Below, in pieces: positions 35,497 to 47,000 of a stretch of DNA of 64,000 bases (the stretch's first letter is position 1; every line of letters begins with the position of its first letter). A program made the position numbers and the translations under genes. Source of the stretch: Methylobacterium longum (GTDB lineage: Bacteria > Pseudomonadota > Alphaproteobacteria > Rhizobiales > Beijerinckiaceae); NCBI RefSeq assembly GCF_022179385.1, contig NZ_BPQS01000004.1, positions 186,001-250,000 on the forward strand. Reading direction: 5' to 3'. Under the pieces are notes generated by a model. The model worked only from the letters and a program-made list of their open reading frames with translations, was not told where the DNA came from and did no database searches.

Positions 35497-36255
35497 CTAC
35501 TTGGCGCCGCCGCGCACCAGGGTCAGGAAGCGGACCTGTTCGTTGGCATTGTCCTTGAAGACGCCCCGGAACTGGCTGGTGATGGTCGAGACGCCGGCCT
35601 TCTGCACGCCGCGCATCGCCATGCAGAGATGCTCTGCCTCGACCATCACGGCGACGCCGCGGGGCTTGAGGATGCTCTCGATCACGTCGGCGATCTGGGC
35701 GGTCATCGTCTCCTGCGTCTGCAGGCGCCGGGCGAAGGTGTCGACCACGCGGGCGAGCTTCGACAGGCCGACCACGCCCCGGGTCGGGTAATAGGCGATG
35801 TGGGCGAGCCCCATGAACGGCACCATGTGGTGCTCGCAGTGGGAGTGGAACGGGATGTCGCGCACCAGCACGATGTCCGAGTAGCCCTCGACCTCCTCGA
35901 AGACGCGCTCCAGCAGTTTCTCGGCATCGACGCTGTAGCCGCCGAACAGCTGCTCGTACGCCTTGGTGACCCGGGTGGGGGTGTCGAGCAGGCCCTCGCG
36001 GGTCGGATCGTCGCCGGCCCAGCGCAGGAGCGTGCGCACGGCGGCCTCGGCCTCGGCGCGGCTCGGGCGACCGGTCTCGATCCCGTCAGGGACGCGGGTG
36101 GCGGAGACCGGCTCGGGCGCGACCTCGACGGGACGGCCGTCATTCACCGGCCGATCGTCATTGCGCATGCCGTTCAGCCCTTGCCCGTCGAGACCGTTCC
36201 GGTCGAAACCCGGCGCGTCGCCCTGATAGGACAAGGATTTGAGGGCGGCATCCAT
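35497..36255 (-). CDS. folE: GTP cyclohydrolase I
   Basis: Converts GTP to dihydroneopterin triphosphate, the first step of tetrahydrofolate (and, in methylotrophs, a source for tetrahydromethanopterin precursors). The catalytic domain (about residues 70-252) carries the zinc-binding [11 protein letters not shown] motif, [27 protein letters not shown] and [15 protein letters not shown]. About 65 N-terminal residues are low-complexity. The ATG at 36255 is chosen for GGAG 5 bases upstream; ATGs at 36291 and 36315 and an open frame to 36567 are less supported. It heads the folE-hisI-patatin unit. Confidence 0.95.
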   Translation of the reverse strand: MDAALKSLSYQGDAPGFDRNGLDGQGLNGMRNDDRPVNDGRPVEVAPEPVSATRVPDGIETGRPSRAEAEAAVRTLLRWAGDDPTREGLLDTPTRVTKAYEQLFGGYSVDAEKLLERVFEEVEGYSDIVLVRDIPFHSHCEHHMVPFMGLAHIAYYPTRGVVGLSKLARVVDTFARRLQTQETMTAQIADVIESILKPRGVAVMVEAEHLCMAMRGVQKAGVSTITSQFRGVFKDNANEQVRFLTLVRGGAK

Positions 36256-36553
36256 GGCATCTCCGGCCCGCGCGATGCGGGACTTCATCGGGGTGCTGTC
36301 AGGCTTGGCGTACATCGTCGGATCGCGTCGGGCGTTCGAGGGAAGATCCCGGGCTCGAAAAGGTTTCGAGCCGGCGCCCCGGATGGACTGAAGCCTTTGA
36401 AACCACCGTGGCCGTGGGCGCGACCCTGGTCGACGGCCCGCCTCCTCGCGAAGCGACCGCAAGGGGCCTATATCATCGTTCGCGGGGCAACGCGCAATGC
36501 GCGAGCCGCGCGGCAGATTCCCGATGAGATTGGCGTACCCGGCCGAGGACCCG

Positions 36554-36997
36554 ATGCTCGACGACATCTACAACCGCCGTATCCTGGAACTCGCCGCCGA
36601 CATCCCCCGGCTCGGCCGGCTGGAGAATCCGGACGCCAGTGCCACTGCGCATTCCCGGTTGTGCGGTTCGACCGTGACGGTCGACCTCGTCCTCGGCGAC
36701 GATGGCCGGGTGGCCGACTTCGCCCAGGAGGTCCGGGCCTGCGCGCTGGGGCAAGCCTCCTCGTCGCTGATGGGCCGCCACGTGGTCGGCGCCAGCGCGG
36801 ACGAGCTGCGGGGCGTCCGCGAGACCATGCGGGCGATGCTCAGGGAGAGCGGCCCCGCGCCCGACGGCGCCTGGGCGGACCTCGCGGTGCTGGAGCCGGT
36901 GCGGGAGTTCAAGGCGCGCCACGCCTCCACGCTCCTGACCTTCGACGCGGTGGTGGATGCCCTCGACCAGATCGCCGCCAAGCGGCAGGCCGCCTGA
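36554..36997 (+). CDS. Iron-sulfur cluster assembly scaffold protein (IscU/NifU N-terminal type)
   Basis: 147 residues. The motifs [27 protein letters not shown] and [15 protein letters not shown] place the conserved Cys residues of the NifU-N/IscU fold (Cys in RLCGS and RACALG). This single-domain type is linked to scaffold or carrier function. The ATG at 36554 is selected for GAGGA 4 bases upstream; an ATG at 36497 is 19 codons further out. It is divergent from folE and is followed 4 bases later by yidD. Confidence 0.85.
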   Translation: MLDDIYNRRILELAADIPRLGRLENPDASATAHSRLCGSTVTVDLVLGDDGRVADFAQEVRACALGQASSSLMGRHVVGASADELRGVRETMRAMLRESGPAPDGAWADLAVLEPVREFKARHASTLLTFDAVVDALDQIAAKRQAA

Positions 36998-37001
36998 CGG
37001 C

Positions 37002-37340
37002 ATGGCCCGGCGGGCCGCGCATTGGGTGATTCGCGGCTACCAGCTCACCCTGTCGGGCCTGATCGGCCGCCAGTGCCGCCACTGGCCGAGCTGCTCGGAA
37101 TACACCGACACGGCCATCGCCCGGCACGGGCTGTGGCCCGGCGGCTGGATGGGATTCGCCCGGATCTGTCGCTGTGGACCGTTCGGTACCCATGGGATCG
37201 ACCTCGTGCCGGAGCGGGTGCCGCAGGGGGGGGCGTGGTACCGCCCCTGGGTCTACGGCCGCTGGCGCGGCATCGAGGCGCCGCCTTCGCCCTTCGCCTG
37301 CGAGGCCCTGGAGGAGGGCGGCCGGGTCGACGCCCGCTGA
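37002..37340 (+). CDS. yidD: Membrane protein insertion efficiency factor
   Basis: 112 residues of the YidD family, which helps the YidC insertase. The hallmark CRHWPSCSEYTDTAIARHGLWPGGWMGFARICRCGPF keeps the three conserved Cys and the amphipathic helix; its length is somewhat above the family norm because of a C-terminal extension (PSPFACEALEEGG). Only 4 bases follow the IscU-like stop, so the two are co-transcribed. In many bacteria yidD sits near the chromosomal origin with rpmH-rnpA; here those are absent but a parS site lies immediately after. Confidence 0.92.
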   Translation: MARRAAHWVIRGYQLTLSGLIGRQCRHWPSCSEYTDTAIARHGLWPGGWMGFARICRCGPFGTHGIDLVPERVPQGGAWYRPWVYGRWRGIEAPPSPFACEALEEGGRVDAR

Positions 37341-37357
37341 GCGTCGTGTTCCCGTTT

Positions 37358-37373
37358 TGTTTCACGTGAAACA
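37358..37373. promoter_or_regulatory. parS centromere site
   Basis: TGTTTCACGTGAAACA is a perfect 16-base match to the parS palindrome bound by ParB in most bacteria. ParB loads here and spreads to form the partition complex that moves the origin region. It lies 17 bases after yidD. No other exact copy was seen in the window, so related sites probably lie outside it. Confidence 0.93.
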
Positions 37374-37637
37374 CGCTTGATCGGTCGGGCGTCGCGCCAC
37401 CTCGACGTGCCGGTGCAACCCGACCGCGAGCGGCGTCCGCTCACCCCGCCTCGCCCGTCCACCCCCTCATCCCGGGGTGCCCAAGTCGGCGGGCCGCGAC
37501 GGCGAGCGCCAGGGGGACTCGCGACCCCCGGAACCGTCCTTGGAGGTTTGCGCCGCCCGGCCTCTCAGGACGCGGAGGCGGGTCGGACGTCCTGGGCCGT
37601 CCCTGTCCGACGGCCCGTCCTCCGCATCCGCCGATCC

Positions 37638-38662
<1,025 letters not shown>

Positions 38663-38666
<4 letters not shown>

Positions 38667-39766
38667 GCGTCGCTCCTGCTGCGCGGAAAGCCGTTGCCGT
38701 AGAGTAGATCGCGCCAGACGCCCTCTGTTCCGAAGGCGCCCGATTTCGACACGACCGCCACCCCGTCCCAGCGGCCGCCCCGCAGGGTCGAGCGGGGCAG
38801 ACCCGGGGCGATCTGTCCGGTGACGTCGAGGCGCAGGACGCCCAGGGCGAGGCAGAGCGCCTTGAGGGTCTCGCCGCCGGCCACCAGCAGCGTGCCGGGC
38901 CGCGGGATCCGGTCGATCACGCCCGCGAAGGTCCGGGCGATCCGCGCCGCGGCCTCCTCGCGGGCGATCCCGTCGGGCAGCGCGAGGCTCGCCAGGGCGA
39001 CGCCGTCCCGGTCGAGGCGCGCGGCCACCGCGCCGGCCTGATCCGGGTCCTGCGCCGACAGGACGAGGTGGTGGCCGCCGCAGGCCGCGAGCTGCGCCGC
39101 GGTCTCGGGCCGGTCGGAGCCGAACAGTCCGAGCACGGGGCCGACGAGCCGGTCGTCGCCCGGGGCCGCCGCGTCTCCCGCCAGGGCGGCCGCGAGGCCG
39201 CCGCTGCCGCACCAGAGCACCGGCCCGTCGCCGCCGAGCGCGGCCACCTGGACGAGGTCGGGATCCTTGCCCGCGTCGTAGACGGCCACGCCCGCGACCG
39301 GGCCCTCGGCCACGCTGGCCCGGCGCGCCGGCAATCCGACGGCCCGCAAGGCCTCGGCGATGTCGCCCGAGACCGGCTCGAAGCCGCCGCCCCGTCGGGC
39401 GAGCTGATACCCGCCCTCCGTGCGGCGGCCCTGGAACGGGAAGGCCGGCGCCACGACGCAGCGCTCCCAGGCCCCGGTCCGCAGCACCGCCGCGAGTTCC
39501 GCCGCCCAGGGACCGCGCAGCAGGCTGTCGACCTTCTTGAAGGCGATGTCGGCGCCGTCCAGCCGGGACGCGAGGCCTCCGACGATCCGCCCGGCGGCCT
39601 CCGCCGACAGCTCCCGGGTGCCGGAATCCATCGCCAGGCATCCGGCGGCCTCAGCCGTCAGGATCTCCGGCCACGCGACCGGGATCGACCCGCACAGGCC
39701 GGTGAAGCCTGCAGCCGTGTCGAGGGTGCCGGTGAGGTCGTCGGCGATGAGGCGCAGGCAGGTCAT
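38663..39766 (-). CDS. Four-carbon acid sugar kinase (DUF1537, D-threonate/D-erythronate kinase type)
   Basis: 367 residues. The N-terminal motif RLIADDLTGTLDTAAGF (sugar-binding) and C-terminal nucleotide-binding motifs (TLLVAGGETLKALCLALG, VVSKSGAFG) define the OtnK/DtnK family, which phosphorylates D-threonate, D-erythronate or L-threonate at C4 using ATP. The stop overlaps the PdxA2 start. Start at 39766 is the only one next to the conserved region; no ribosome binding site is visible. Together with PdxA2 the pair is enough for the D-threonate pathway. Confidence 0.9.
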
Positions 39767-39828
39767 GTCGGGCGGATCATGGCAGGAACCCCGTCGGCCA
39801 CTCCGCCCGACCGCGGCTCGCCTGCTTG

Positions 39829-39842
39829 TTGTCAGGTTGTCA
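39829..39842. promoter_or_regulatory. Candidate GntR operator (tandem TTGTCA)
   Basis: TTGTCA at 39829-39834 and again at 39837-39842, 62 bases upstream of the kinase start and 30 bases downstream of the regulator stop. The same hexamer occurs in the kdgT-gntR intergenic region. Sites bound by FCD-type GntR proteins vary, so this is a suggestion from recurrence only. Confidence 0.35.
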
Positions 39843-39871
39843 CCCGGCATACAGAGCGGCCGGAGCGGGGG

Positions 39872-40720
39872 TCAAGCGCGCGGCTCCGCGGGGCCGGGTT
39901 TCGCGGCCCGACCGGGATCGAGGGCGAGGTCGAGGAGCCGCCCCTCGAACAGCCGGTTCCGGGACGTGGCGATATGGGCGGCCATGCGGGCCTGGGCCTC
40001 CGCACCGTCGCCGCCCGCGATCGCCGCGAAGATCCCGCGATGCTCCTCCAGTACGCCGCGCAGGCCGGAGCGCGGGCCCTGCAGGGCGAGGCCGTGGATC
40101 GTCATGCCCACGGCGATGTGCGGTTGCAGCGCCTCCAGGCAGGCCGCGTAGTAATGGTTGTTCGACGCCGCCGCGATCGCGTGATGGAAGGCGAAGTCAG
40201 CATCCGCCCGGTGCTGGGCCTGCCGCGTCGCCGCCGTGAGCCGGTCGAGCGTCGCCGCGATGCGGCCCAGGGCGTCGGCATCGCGGCGCAGGGCCGCGTG
40301 GAAGGCGGCGTCCGGCTCGAGGGTGAGCCGGAACTCGTAGCAGCGCTGGATGTCGGCGATGCTCTCCACCGGGGCGAAGCCCAGGGCCGGACGCGCCGCC
40401 CGCGCCCGCACGAAGCTGCCCGCCCCCTGCCGCGAGGCGATGGCGCCCTCCCGGCGCAGCCGCTCGAGGGCCGCCCGGACCACCGGGCGCGAGACCCGGA
40501 AGCGTCCCGCGAGGTCATGCTCGCTCGGGAGCCGTGTGTCGGGCCCGTAGGTGCCGTCCGCGATCCCCGTGAGGAGCGCGTGATAGACGCCGTCGGCCAG
40601 GGAGACGGGCCGGGTCGGGGCCGCACCGCGGCCCGCCGGCCGCTCCGGCGCCTGCACCCGGTCGAGTCGGTCGGGTCGGTCGGACGGGTCGAACGGGGAT
40701 GGGGACCTCGCTGACGACAT
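39872..40720 (-). CDS. GntR-family regulator, FadR/FCD subfamily
   Basis: 282 residues. An N-terminal winged helix (about 38-105: GVYHALLTGIADGTYGPDTRLPSEHDLAGRF, VSRPVVRAALERL) precedes an FCD ligand domain (about 115-265) with conserved metal-site residues near FHHAIAAASNN, EEHRGIFAAI and MAAHIATSR. FCD regulators typically repress sugar-acid and organic-acid catabolic genes and release DNA when bound to the substrate. It lies between the kinase-PdxA2 genes and the divergent permease, so it likely controls both. The first 37 residues are Arg/Asp/Pro repeats; start is uncertain. Confidence 0.9.
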   Translation of the reverse strand: MSSARSPSPFDPSDRPDRLDRVQAPERPAGRGAAPTRPVSLADGVYHALLTGIADGTYGPDTRLPSEHDLAGRFRVSRPVVRAALERLRREGAIASRQGAGSFVRARAARPALGFAPVESIADIQRCYEFRLTLEPDAAFHAALRRDADALGRIAATLDRLTAATRQAQHRADADFAFHHAIAAASNNHYYAACLEALQPHIAVGMTIHGLALQGPRSGLRGVLEEHRGIFAAIAGGDGAEAQARMAAHIATSRNRLFEGRLLDLALDPGRAAKPGPAEPRA

Positions 40721-40779
40721 CCCCGGAGGCCTCCGCGGCTCGAGACAGGCGGCGCCGAGTCAGCGATGAGCCGCCCGGC

Positions 40780-40826
40780 TTGTCAACATGTGCACGGTCG
40801 GGGCCGCAAGTTGCGCGGACTTGTCG
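40780..40826. promoter_or_regulatory. Candidate GntR operator region before kdgT
   Basis: TTGTCA at 40780-40785 and a related TTGTCG at 40821-40826 lie in the divergent promoter between the regulator and the permease. They echo the tandem TTGTCA before the kinase gene. Evidence is recurrence only. Confidence 0.3.
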
Positions 40827-40901
40827 AAAGGTTGTAGCAGCCGGCTCGGGGGCTGAGCGGGCGCCGAGGCCCGGGACGGGGCGGCGCCGGAAGGGCGAAC
40901 C

Positions 40902-41912
40902 ATGCAGATTCCCATCAAGCGCTCCCTGGAGCGCGTGCCCGGCGGCCTGATGGTGGTGCCGCTGTTCCTCGGCGCGATCCTCCACACGCTCTTCCCGAAC
41001 ACCGCGACGTTCTTCGGCTCGTTCACCGGCGCGCTGTTCAACGGCGCGCTGCCGATCCTGGCGGTGTTCTTCGTCTGCATGGGCGCGGGCATCGATTTCC
41101 GCGCCGCCCCGGCGATCGCCCGCAAGGGCGGCGTGCTGCTGGCCGCCAAGGTCGGCGTCGCGGCGATCATGGGCGTGGTGTTCGGGCAGTTCCTGGGCGA
41201 GTCGCCCGTGACCAGCGGGGCATTCGCGGGGATCTCGACGCTCGCGATCGTCGCCGCCATGAACGACACCAATGGCGGGCTCTACCTCGCCCTGATGGGC
41301 CAGTTCGGCCGCCCGAAGGATGCGGGCGCCTACGCGATCATGAGCCTCGAATCCGGACCGTTCCTCACCATGGTGACCCTCGGTCTGGCAGGCCTGTCCG
41401 CCTTCCCGTGGCCGACACTGGTGGGCAGCATCCTGCCGCTGCTGATCGGCATGATCCTGGGCAACCTCGACCGCGACATGCGCGCCTTCCTGTCGGGGGC
41501 GGCGCCCGTGATGATCCCGTTCTTCGCCTTCGCCCTCGGCTTCGGGCTCGACCTCGCCAAGATCTGGCAGGCAGGTCTCCTCGGCATCGGGCTCGGCGTG
41601 GCCGTGGTGGCGGTCACCGGGGCGGTCCTGTTCGTCGCCGACCGGCTCACCGGGGGCAACGGCGTCGCCGGGGTCGCGGCGGCCTCCACGGCCGGCAATG
41701 CCGCCGCGGTGCCGGCGATCATCGCGGCCGCCAACCCCGCCTACGCGGAGGCGGCCGGTCCCGCCACCGTGCTGGTGGCGGCGAGCGTGGTGGTCACGGC
41801 GCTGCTCGTGCCGCTGCTGACCGCCTCCGTGGCCGCCCGGGTCGGGCCGGAGCGCGATCCGTCCGCGCCGGTGCCGGATCCGGTACCGCAGCCCGCCACG
41901 ACGGCGCACTGA
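40902..41912 (+). CDS. 2-keto-3-deoxygluconate permease family transporter
   Basis: 336 residues, about ten hydrophobic helices, of the KdgT family of proton symporters for sugar acids. Family landmarks include [35 protein letters not shown] and the [11 protein letters not shown] segment. The gene is divergent from the FCD regulator and adjacent to the D-threonate-type enzymes, so it is more likely a threonate/erythronate importer than one for 2-keto-3-deoxygluconate, for which no catabolic genes are seen. That reassignment is inference. Confidence 0.9.
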   Translation: MQIPIKRSLERVPGGLMVVPLFLGAILHTLFPNTATFFGSFTGALFNGALPILAVFFVCMGAGIDFRAAPAIARKGGVLLAAKVGVAAIMGVVFGQFLGESPVTSGAFAGISTLAIVAAMNDTNGGLYLALMGQFGRPKDAGAYAIMSLESGPFLTMVTLGLAGLSAFPWPTLVGSILPLLIGMILGNLDRDMRAFLSGAAPVMIPFFAFALGFGLDLAKIWQAGLLGIGLGVAVVAVTGAVLFVADRLTGGNGVAGVAAASTAGNAAAVPAIIAAANPAYAEAAGPATVLVAASVVVTALLVPLLTASVAARVGPERDPSAPVPDPVPQPATTAH

Positions 41913-42028
41913 CCGGTCCGCGCGTCCGCCCGTGCGCATCCGGGCGGCAACCGAAGGGCACGACGCCTGTTGTCTCGGCAGACAGCCCGGCGCGGCCGGG
42001 CGCGACCGACGATCAGAGCGGGCACAGC

Positions 42029-42199
42029 ATGTCCACCGAACCCCGGGGCAAGACGCATATCGACATCTACGACCGCGCCATGCGCGAGGCGTGGGCTCAG
42101 CGTTTCGGCGTCAGCGAAGTTCGCCTGCGCAAGGCGGTCACGATGGTGGGCAGCCGGATCACCACCGTGGCCGCCTATCTCGACAGGCCGGCGTCCTGA
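42029..42199 (+). CDS. DUF3606 family small protein
   Basis: 56 residues starting MSTEPRGKTHIDIYD. The segment AWAQRFGVSEVRLRKAVTMVGSRITTVAAYL matches DUF3606, short alphaproteobacterial proteins of unknown role that usually occur near stress genes. The first residues are basic and polar. It is followed 82 bases later by a DUF2934 protein, another small stress-associated family. Confidence 0.75.
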   Translation: MSTEPRGKTHIDIYDRAMREAWAQRFGVSEVRLRKAVTMVGSRITTVAAYLDRPAS

Positions 42200-42281
42200 C
42201 CCGGCGGGCCGCTTCGTGAAGCCCGATTTCCATCCGCCGCCGGGGTGGCCCCATCCCGAGAACCAAGCGCCCGGGTTCGAC

Positions 42282-42509
42282 ATGGCGCCCGGACCCGACG
42301 ACGCGAGCGCCCCGCTCGCGGGGCCGGATGCCATAAGTTTCGAGCAGATCCGCGAGCGGGCCTACGAGCTGTGGGAGCGCAATCACCGACCGGAGGGGTT
42401 CGAGATCGAGTTCTGGCTCCTGGCCGAGCGTGAGCTGCGCAACGAGCGGGAGCGGCGGAAGGCCGCGCACGAGCCGGCACCGTCCGGCCTCGGTCCGCCG
42501 TCCGGCTGA
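42282..42509 (+). CDS. DUF2934 family small protein
   Basis: 75 residues. FEQIRERAYELWERNHRPEGFEIEFWLLAERELR is the whole DUF2934 motif (IRERAYxLWE...G...EFWLxAE), a short helical domain of unknown function. The ATG at 42282 is used; a GTG at 42216 would add 22 Pro-rich residues. Neither start has a clear ribosome binding site. Confidence 0.75.
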   Translation: MAPGPDDASAPLAGPDAISFEQIRERAYELWERNHRPEGFEIEFWLLAERELRNERERRKAAHEPAPSGLGPPSG

Positions 42510-42603
42510 CGCACGTCGGCGGCGGGTTGATCCGCCACCGCCGCGCCCGCAAGGGGCGGGATACGCCTCCGATCGTGCGGGATCGGCCCGCGGGCGGCGC
42601 TGC

Positions 42604-43854
42604 TCAGGCCGCGGTGGCCGCCTTCCGGGCGTCGGCCACTGCGGCCTCGAAGGCCATGAACGCCTGCGTGGCCTCGTCCCAGGCCTGGGCGCGGATGTGG
42701 CGGGCGAGGGCAGCGGCCTGATCGCGGGCCTGCGACAGGGCCGTTTCCACGGCGGCGGGCCGCGCCGGATCGGCGGGGATTCCCGGGGGCGGCGTGTCCA
42801 CGGAGCGCATCCCGACCAGAGTCGCCGCCAGCGCGCGGCGCCAGGCCGCGCAATCGGCCGGGATCCGGGCGACCCGCAGGTCGGCACCCTCGCGCTCCTG
42901 CTGGTCGAGCAGGGTGCGGCTCAGATCCTCGATCTGCTCGAGCTGGGCCAGGGCATCGCCGATCTCCCGGCGGGCCTTGTCGGTCCCCTGCGCGATCTGG
43001 CCGACGTTCCGCGCGATGTCGCCGGTGGCCTGGATCTGCTGGGTCATGATCTCGGAGGCTTCGCGCATCTGCGCCGCGACGGTCGCCACGGCGCCGCTCT
43101 CGGCCTCGACGCGGGCATTGGCCCGCACCATGGCGGCGGCGCCGGTCTCCACCGCGCTGCGGCTGCGCGTCACCGCCGCCTGCATCGCCGCCATCTCCTC
43201 GCGCAGGCCGTTCACGCGGGCGCGGATCTCGTCGGTCGCCTTGGCGGTCTGGGCCGACAGGGTCTTCACCTCGGCGGCGACGACGGCGAAGCCGCGGCCG
43301 GCTTCGCCCGCCCGGGCGGCCTCGATGGTCGCGTTCAACGCCAGCAGGTTGGTCTGGGCCGAGATCGCCGCGATGGTGCCGGCCATCTCCTCGATGCGCA
43401 GGGCCGCTGCCGAGAAGCTGTCGAGGCGGCCGCCGATCTCCTCGGTGCCTTCCTCGATCCCGCGCATGCCGTCGGTGGCACGCTGGAGATCGCCGACGCA
43501 GGTGGCGATGCCGGCCCGGGCCGTCTCGGCGGTCTCGGCCGCCGAGGAGGAGCGGGCCGCGATCTCGCTCGTGGTGGCGGCGAGTTCCTCGCTGGCGGCG
43601 GCGATCAGGCGGGCCTGCTCGGCGGTGCCCGACGCGTCGTGGGTCATCCAGCCGATCGAGACGCCGGCATCCGAGGCCGAAGCCGACAGCCGTGCCAGCA
43701 GCGGCAGCCACGCGCGATTCGGGACCGCCGCGGCGGCGTCGGGCTGCCGGGCCGCTTCGACGGCGACCGCGACGGTTGCCTCGGTCGGCGCGCGCACCGT
43801 CACCGCGGGTTCGACCACGGCTTCGTTCCGACGCCGCCGGCGCAAGCTGAACAT
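42604..43854 (-). CDS. Soluble methyl-accepting chemotaxis protein
   Basis: 416 residues without transmembrane segments. A low-complexity N-terminus is followed by the coiled-coil signalling domain (about 60-310) with the tip [20 protein letters not shown]. The last 90 residues form a separate small helical domain starting [17 protein letters not shown]. This is reminiscent of the CZB zinc-binding domain (HxxWxxxL) but has Cys where CZB has His. The start is supported by GGAGGT 6 bases upstream of ATG 43854. Partner CheA/CheW are not in the window. Confidence 0.9.
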   Translation of the reverse strand: MFSLRRRRRNEAVVEPAVTVRAPTEATVAVAVEAARQPDAAAAVPNRAWLPLLARLSASASDAGVSIGWMTHDASGTAEQARLIAAASEELAATTSEIAARSSSAAETAETARAGIATCVGDLQRATDGMRGIEEGTEEIGGRLDSFSAAALRIEEMAGTIAAISAQTNLLALNATIEAARAGEAGRGFAVVAAEVKTLSAQTAKATDEIRARVNGLREEMAAMQAAVTRSRSAVETGAAAMVRANARVEAESGAVATVAAQMREASEIMTQQIQATGDIARNVGQIAQGTDKARREIGDALAQLEQIEDLSRTLLDQQEREGADLRVARIPADCAAWRRALAATLVGMRSVDTPPPGIPADPARPAAVETALSQARDQAAALARHIRAQAWDEATQAFMAFEAAVADARKAATAA

Positions 43855-43990
43855 GCGGGTACCTCCGACATTCCAATCAGAAAGAGATTCGCATGGAATC
43901 TTCAACCAATGGTGAAGGATGAGCTCGTCGCTTGACCCGAGTGAAGTGACCGTCCTGCAGCCTAAAGCCAGGATTGCATAGGTTTGATGA

Positions 43991-44015
43991 CCCCCGGGCG
44001 TAGTCCGCCCGGGGG
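43991..44015 (-). terminator. Hairpin after rne
   Basis: Perfect 10-base arms, CCCCCGGGCG (43991-44000) and complement (44006-44015), with a 5-base loop, 9 bases after the rne stop. There is no T-run, so termination strength is uncertain; a role in mRNA stabilisation is also possible. Confidence 0.6.
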
Positions 44016-44024
44016 AACGGTAAG

Positions 44025-47000
44025 CTATTCGCCGGTCAATGCGGCCTTGGTGCGGGACCACCAGCCGGCGCGCTTGGGACGATCCGGATCGGCCGGCGGC
44101 GTCAGCACGACCGCCACGGGCTCGCGGACCGGCTCGGGGGCCCTGTCAGCCACCGGCTCCGCCAGCGTCTCGGCGGCATGATCGACCGTGGACGCGTCCG
44201 GCTCGGACGCAACCGGGAGATCCACCGCGGTCTCGCCCCGGGCTGCCGACGGTGCGGCCTCGACCGCCTCCGCCACCGCCTGCGCGCTCACCGGCTCCTC
44301 TGCCGACAGGACGACCGCGTCACCCGCCATCTCGGGGACGTCCTCGGACTCGGCGGCGTCCCGGGTGCGACCCTCGCCGCGACCCCGTCCGCCCCGACGC
44401 CCCCGGCGACGGCGGCGCCCGTTCTCGTCCTCAGTGCGGGCCGCCTCATCCGGTCCGGCGACGGCCTCGTCGGAGTCCCGGGCCTCTGCGGCGACGGCAA
44501 TCTCGGCCAGCCCGTCGGCGGCAACCGGCTCCCGGCCCTCCCAGCCGTCGTTCCGCCCGTCCTCGGGGCTGTCCTTGCGCCCGTCCTCGCGGCTGTCCTC
44601 GCCGTCCTCCTCCTCCGGGCGCTCGCCACCCTGACGCTCGTCCTCGGCGCGGCCTTCCGGCCGGCCGCCCCGGCGGCGGCGGCGACGACGGCGGCGGCGG
44701 CCGTCGCCTTCCTCGCGCGTTCCATCCTCGCGGGCTTCGGTGTGGCCCTCCTCGGCGTCGCCCTCGGCGTCCACCTCGGTCTCTGCCTCCGCCTCGGCGG
44801 CGTCGGCCTCGTCGGCTTCGTCATCCTCGTCGTCGAACTCGGTGACCGGGGAGATCGCCTGGGCGCGCACGCCCGTGACCGGACCTTCGGCGCGCTGGGC
44901 CGGCTCGCCCCGGTCGAGCTGGAAGGCGGCCGTGACCGCCAGCCCCTCGTCGGCCGCGATCGTGATGGTGACGCCGAAGCGCAGCTCCAGCTCGCGCAGG
45001 TGCCCGCGCTTCTGGTTGAGGATGTACAGCGCCACCTCGGTCCGGGTGCGCAGGATCAGGTTGTGGGAGGAGGATTTGAGCAGCGCCTCCTCGATGGAGC
45101 GCAGGATGTGGAGCGCCACCGAGGCGGTGGCGCGCACGAAGCCCGAGCCGCCGCAATGGACGCAGGGGATCGAGGAGGATTCGAGCACGCCGGTGCGGAT
45201 GCGCTGGCGGCTCATCTCCATGAGGCCGAAGGGCGAGATCCGGCCGACCTGGATGCGGGCGCGATCGTTCTTCAGGCACTCGTTGAGCTTCTTCTCGACG
45301 GCGCGATTGTTCCGCTTCTCCTCCATGTCGATGAAGTCGATGACGATCAAGCCCGCGAGGTCGCGCAGGCGCAGCTGCCGGGCGACCTCCTCGGCGGCCT
45401 CGAGGTTCGTCTTGAGGGCGGTGTCCTCGATGTCGTGCTCGCGGGTGGCGCGGCCGGAATTGACGTCGATCGAGACCAGGGCCTCGGTCGGGTTGATCAC
45501 CAGGTAGCCGCCGGACTTCAGCGAGACGTGGGTCGAGAACATCGCGTCGAGCTGCTGCTCGACGCCGAAGCGGGCGAAGATCGGCGTCGCGTCGCGGTAG
45601 GGCTTCACGACCTTGGACTGGCCGGGCATCAGCATCCGCATGAAGTCCTTGGCCTCGCGATAGGCGTCCTCGCCGGCGACCAGAACCTCGTCCAGATCCT
45701 TGTTGTACAGGTCGCGGATGGCGCGCTTGATCAGCGAACCCTCCTCGTAGACCAGCGCGGGCGCCATCGAGGTCAGCGTCAGCTCGCGGACCGACTCCCA
45801 CAGCCGCATCAGGTACTCGAAGTCGCGGGCGATCTCGGGCTTGGAGCGCGAGGCGCCGGCGGTGCGCAGGATGACGCCCATCCCCTCGGGCACCTCCAGG
45901 TCCTGCACGACCTCCTTGAGGCGCTTGCGGTCGGCCGCCGAGGTGATCTTGCGGGAGATGCCGCCGCCCCGGCCGGTGTTGGGCATCAGCACGGAGTAGC
46001 GGCCGGCCAGCGACAGGTAGGTGGTGAGCGCCGCGCCCTTCGTGCCGCGCTCCTCCTTGACCACCTGCACCAGGATGATCTGGCGGCGCTTGATCACCTC
46101 CTGGATCTTGTACTGGCGGCGGTAGTGGCGGGGCCGCTCGGGAATCTCGGCGAGCGCGTCGCCGTTGCCGCCGATCTGGGCGATCCGGGGCTCGGCATCC
46201 GGATCGTCGGAATCCTCGTCCGAATCCTCGTCGGCTTCGTCCTCGTCGTCGGAGTCCTCGTCCTCATCCTCGTCGTCGGAGTCCTCGTCCTCCGACTCGT
46301 CCTCGTCGGACACGTCGTCGGACACGTCCGCGGTCGAGGCATCCGCCACCGGCGCCTCCGCGACATCCTCCGCGGCGCTGTCGGCCGGCGCGTCTGCCCG
46401 GGCGTCTGCCGACGCGTCTTCCGGCGCCTCTTCCGGCATGTCGGACACGGTCAGCGCCTCGGCCACGGCGATCCGGGCCTCGGGCTCGTCCGGATTGTCC
46501 TGGTCGGTGGCCGCCTCCTCGGGCTGCCCCCCGAACGGGGCGGGGCCGCCGGCGGCCTCGTCGGTCGGCGCCCGCGCGGCCCGCGTCTCGGCGATGTCGC
46601 CGGCCTGCGCCTCGGAGGCGAGGGCCTCCTGCACGGCCTCGGCGTTCTCCGCGAGCGTGTCCGGCATGCCGGCGGGTGCGATCCCGGCCTCGGCGGGGGC
46701 CTGGTCGTCGGTCCGGCCATCGGCCTGCGGCGCCTCGCTCGTGTCCTCGACGCTCACCGTCTCGTCGGTGTCGCGGGCACGGGCCTCGGCGCGGCGGCCG
46801 CGGGAGCGGCGCGGCGACCGGCGGCGGCGCTCCTCGCGCTCGCGATGCTCCTCGGCGTCACGGGCCTCCTCCTCGAGGAGGGCCTGCCGGTCGGCGAGGG
46901 GAATCTGATAATAGTCGGGATGGATCTCGTTGAAGGCCAGGAAGCCGTGGCGGTTGCCGCCATATTCCACGAACGCCGCCTGGAGCGACGGCTCCACCCG

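Noticed and set aside
37253..37462. Small frames running through the parS site
   Set aside because: Translations such as MFHVKQ arise from the parS palindrome itself and carry no gene evidence.
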